DNA from: Gamsiella multidivaricata
Taxonomy: Eukaryota; Mortierellomycota; Mortierellomycetes; Mortierellales; Mortierellaceae
Assembly (NCBI RefSeq): GCF_025024155.1
Contig: NW_026251721.1
Coordinates: 186,001-250,000 of the forward strand
Reading direction: 5' to 3'
DNA length: 64,000 nucleotides
The first letter of the stretch is position 1; each line of letters begins with the position of its first letter. Under the pieces are notes generated by a model. The model saw only the letters and a list, made by a program, of their open reading frames with translations. It did no database searches and had not been told where the DNA came from. A program made the translations under genes and the position numbers. Below, piece after piece: positions 60,812 to 64,000 of the stretch.

Positions 60812-62568
60812 ATGGTAACCTTTTCCACCGACTATTGGGCCCCTGCCATGGAGGTCAACGTCCGCCGTCGCCAAGAGAAGTCGCCTCTGCACGTCGGTCC
60901 CGGTACCAACGCCTCCCAGCGCCAATACCTGCACCAGGACGACCATTGGAGCACCCTCCGTCAAGTCCCCACTATCGGCTCCTCTTCTTCTGCTAACTCG
61001 GGTATGGGCTTCAGCACCAACAACGAGTCGCCCTCCGCACTCAAGAAGATCTTTTACCCAAAACCTCCGCCTGTGGCTGTGACCAACAAGAAACAGACCC
61101 TGATCCACAAGATCTTTCATGTGGAATCCAAGTCTGGATCCGCCAGTCCTCCATCCTCGCCCATCTATGTCAACAGCCCAATGCCATTGGAACAACAGGA
61201 CCCCTACTTGTTGAACGCGACCAACAGCTCGTTGGAAAAGAAGACAATTTTCAACTTTGCAAGTGTTCTAGGACGTGCCTCGTCCTTTGGTGGCAATGGA
61301 AGCGATCGTAGCGAATCCAAGAAGGCGGGCGCGACCGCTGGTCAGGGTGACTGCACGTTGCTACGAAAGTATGGCTTGTGCGACAAAGGCAACATTGGCC
61401 AGGGAGCAACGGCGGTTGTGCGCTTGGCCCACAAGCTGTCGGAGGATGACGAGACCGAAAAGTTGTTTGCGGTCAAGGAGTTCCGTAAGCGGAGAAAGGA
61501 TGAGACCGAGAAGGAGTACGTCAAGAAGCTGACGAGTGAGTTCTGTATATCCTCGACCCTTCATCACGAAAACATTGTCGAGACCGTGGATCTGGTCCAG
61601 GATGAGCAGCAGCACTGGTGTGAAGTCATGGTATGTCTCCTCCTCCCACTTTTCGTCACAGTTTATTCGTCCAAGCAAAGGAAATATTGACAACTGCGGG
61701 GCTGAGTGCAAGGAACTGCGGCACTACGACGTTAGTCATGGGGAATGTTGCCCTTTCGGCCTCGTTTTCTTTCTCTGTCGACTTTGTACGCCATTTGGGC
61801 CATAAACCACTAGCACGCCCCGCAGTTCTTTCCTGTGGATTTCCATTCCTTCCTTTTGTGTTACAGTGGCAGGGGAACAGCCCAACTCTTATTCTTTTGT
61901 CCCTATGAAACTAATCATAGCCACAACTTTTCCATCCCTAATAGGAGTACTGCTGTGGAGGAGACCTGTACAACACCATCAAGCAGGGCCACATGTCCCG
62001 GATAGAGATCGACTGCTGCTTCAAGCAGCTCATCCACGGCATCGCCTACCTGCACTCCATGGGCGTCGCTCACAGAGACATTAAGCCCGAGAATCTGCTC
62101 CTCGACGGCCAGGGTCGCCTTAAGATCACCGACTTTGGTGTGTCCGATGTGTTCCGCATGTGCTGGGAGAAATCCCCCCATCTGTCCAAGGGTCTCTGCG
62201 GGTCAGAGCCCTACATCGCTCCGGAAGAGTTTCTCAAAAAGGAGTATGATGCCCGTTGTGTCGATGTCTGGGCCTGTGGCATTGTTTACTACTGTATGGT
62301 CTACCAGGGCATCCCTTTCCGCGCTGCGACCGCTCAGGACCTTAACTACCAGCATTACCTCGAGATGAAAGCCATCAACAACTACGAGCCCTTCGAGAAG
62401 CTGCCTTTTGGTGCCAGGAATCTAATGAAGAAAATCTTGGATCCTAACCCAGAGACCCGCATCACCGTCGAGGCCATCCTCGAGGATGAGTGGTTCAAGT
62501 CCATCGAGATCTGCATCCATGGCGAGAACCAGGATCCTCATCGTCACTTCGAGCCAAGCCTGTACTAG
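60812..62568 (+). CDS. Ser/Thr kinase of the Sat4/Hal5 type
   Basis: Exon 1 is 60812-61630 and exon 2 is 61945-62568, giving 480 residues. The N-terminal 170 residues are disordered and Ser/Pro-rich. The kinase domain begins near residue 180: the glycine loop is NIGQGATAVVRLAHK, the ATP lysine is in LFAVKEFRKR, and the catalytic loop is AHRDIKPENLLLD. DFGVSDV replaces the usual DFG context, as in this fungal family, and the peptide-binding end is YIAPEEF. The sequence CSEPYIAP-like (CGSEPYIAPEEF) and the YDARCVDVWACGIVYYCMVY block match Sat4/Hal4, Hal5 and Npr1-type kinases. Such kinases regulate plasma-membrane potassium and nutrient transporters in yeast. The start is the ATG at 60812; an upstream frame exists but lacks family similarity. 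Confidence 0.9.
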
Positions 62569-62713
62569 AGAGAAAAGCTATTGACTAGCCATTTCGTATC
62601 ATCCTTATCCATCGTTATGTTATATAAAATATATTTTCATACCATACACTTCTTCGCATAGGAACAACTGCTGCTTATGCTTCTTAATTACAACATTACA
62701 ATCTTTATGAAGG

Positions 62714-64000
62714 TCAGCGGAGGCCGACTTCTTCTATCATGATTGCGGCCTCAATGATGCTCTCAAGCTGGTCCCAACGGAATTTCAGTGTTCCTCCAAT
62801 AGTGCTGAGTGTTCTCGACATGACGAGCCATCCAGACGTCGTATTCTCGTCGATCGATTGCTGGCTGCTCCCATCCGGATACAGCACATTCTCCAATCCA
62901 GTGTTCTTAATCTCATCCCTCCTGATCCCTCGTGCCTCGATCCATGACCAGACCAAGACCTCAATCATCATCACCACCCATTCAACCTGTTCCAAGTCCT
63001 TGGCGTTCCATTGATCCAACCCGTCGTCTTGATCTGTAGTCGTCTTTGATGATCCACCCACGCTCGTCAGGTGCAACTCCAGGTCATCCGAGTTATCATC
63101 GGAAAGCGAAAGTGATGATAGTGACGATAGAGATGATATCGAATTTCTCCGCTTCCTGCGAGTTTTCTTTTTGGTAGTCGTATTCTTAGTCTTGACGTTG
63201 GTCTTGGCAGTACGAGCCTTTGTTGAGGATGCGGCCGGCCGAACGTTGTTGGGCATGGCATATTCTTCCACAACCGTTCGGAAACTCAACTGAGACCCGG
63301 CGCTACTCTTGGATGTTGTCTTCGATCGAAACCAGTGGTCTACAAGCACCATCACAAATACACTGGATCCCATGCATATGCCTGTCTGACTTTTGAGGAC
63401 GCCGCCATAGTCATCCTGATCGAATACCGAGTAACGATGTATGTCGGAATCATCGTTCTGCTGAAGCTGATGCTCTGCTTCACCCTTTTCTTTCCTTAGC
63501 TTTACGCCAGCACCAGACCCAGTACCAGAATCGAGCAAGCATGGACCCTGAATCAAGGTCTTCAAGAATATCTCCATCTGATCCAGGCTGTATCTCTCTG
63601 CCAAAAACAGTATTGCTGACCGTGATTCTGACCGACTCAAGCCACGAGTAGTTGGAATCTTACTCAGTTTAGGAAGCTGAGAGATAACATCCCTTGCCAA
63701 ATCTTCCAGTCCCTTTTCGACTGAAAGCTGTCCTGCCTCTATAAACCGGATCAGGAGCAATAGAATTTGTTGACCGAGTTGTAGGATCTCCATCCCCGCA
63801 GAATTCAGCTTACACCGCTCGTTGAGTGGCCAGGCGCGTGAAGACCGGATACTGCTTGATGGCTCAAGGTAGCGTGGAGAGATCCCCAATGCAATGATTT
63901 GTAAGGCGACGTCCAGTGCTATTCGAACGGACCGTCCAGGCGTAAAGAGATCGACCCGCATGACGTCTTTATAAAAGAACGTTGTCTTCGATACTACCAT
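62714..64000 (-). CDS. Hypothetical protein, 5' end may lie beyond the window
   Basis: A minus-strand frame of 428 codons begins at or before an ATG touching the right edge and ends at 62714. I do not recognise the family. The first 170 residues are helical (VRIALDVALQIIALGISPRY, EILQLGQQILLLLIRFIEAG). A Lys/Arg/Thr/Ser-rich stretch follows (about 265-300, KKKTRRKRRNSISSLSS), a likely nuclear localisation signal, then an acidic tract and a helical C-terminus (LESIIEAAIMIEEVGLR). It converges with the kinase gene, whose stop is 145 bases away. Whether the ATG at the edge is the true start cannot be decided here. Confidence 0.65.
   Translation of the reverse strand: MVVSKTTFFYKDVMRVDLFTPGRSVRIALDVALQIIALGISPRYLEPSSSIRSSRAWPLNERCKLNSAGMEILQLGQQILLLLIRFIEAGQLSVEKGLEDLARDVISQLPKLSKIPTTRGLSRSESRSAILFLAERYSLDQMEIFLKTLIQGPCLLDSGTGSGAGVKLRKEKGEAEHQLQQNDDSDIHRYSVFDQDDYGGVLKSQTGICMGSSVFVMVLVDHWFRSKTTSKSSAGSQLSFRTVVEEYAMPNNVRPAASSTKARTAKTNVKTKNTTTKKKTRRKRRNSISSLSSLSSLSLSDDNSDDLELHLTSVGGSSKTTTDQDDGLDQWNAKDLEQVEWVVMMIEVLVWSWIEARGIRRDEIKNTGLENVLYPDGSSQQSIDENTTSGWLVMSRTLSTIGGTLKFRWDQLESIIEAAIMIEEVGLR

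Overview
The window is nuclear DNA of a filamentous fungus. The evidence is typical fungal housekeeping genes (Cdc48, Tom22, Cox6, sulfite reductase beta, mitoribosomal mL57, Phs1, GTP cyclohydrolase II), many short GT-AG introns, pyrimidine-rich leaders before start codons, and secreted proteins of fungus-only families. Gene structure and protein style suggest an early-diverging lineage such as Mortierellaceae; this is inference, since no rDNA or other marker is present. Nothing bacterial, viral or plasmid-like was seen.

Layout. 1-14 kb is minus-strand: a GRF-type zinc-finger gene cut by the left edge, a tetraspanin-like membrane protein, a large kelch/BTB protein with a polyglutamine tail, and GTP cyclohydrolase II (riboflavin synthesis). 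A broken transaldolase copy (11.1-12.2 kb) lies between the last two. 14.5-22.9 kb is plus-strand: Cox6, a broken class III-type GH18 chitinase (16.5-17.9 kb), a secreted Kre9/Knh-like wall protein and the 3-hydroxyacyl-CoA dehydratase Phs1. 22.9-27.0 kb is gene-poor and decayed; it holds an unrecognised multi-exon gene with intact splice sites but internal stops.

27-40.5 kb is a plus-strand run: Tom22, a tail-anchored KilA-N/APSES protein resembling the inner nuclear membrane protein Bqt4, a leaderless GH18 chitinase, TRAPPC12 and the 1485-residue sulfite reductase beta subunit. Cdc48 converges on the sulfite reductase gene. 44.6-56.4 kb holds an unknown coiled-coil/membrane protein, a PDK/BCKDK-type mitochondrial kinase, mL57 and a secreted DUF3712-like protein. 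56.5-62.6 kb holds a minus-strand fusion of an OB-fold, a CCCH finger and a methyltransferase, then a tRNA-Gln(CUG) and a Sat4/Hal5-type kinase. A second cut gene closes the right edge.

The genes do not form one pathway. Loose themes are mitochondria (Tom22, Cox6, mL57, PDK-like kinase) and cell wall (two chitinase loci, Kre9-like and DUF3712-like proteins). Exon joins were worked out by hand from reading phase and GT/AG sites. For every gene given as complete, the summed exon lengths are divisible by three.
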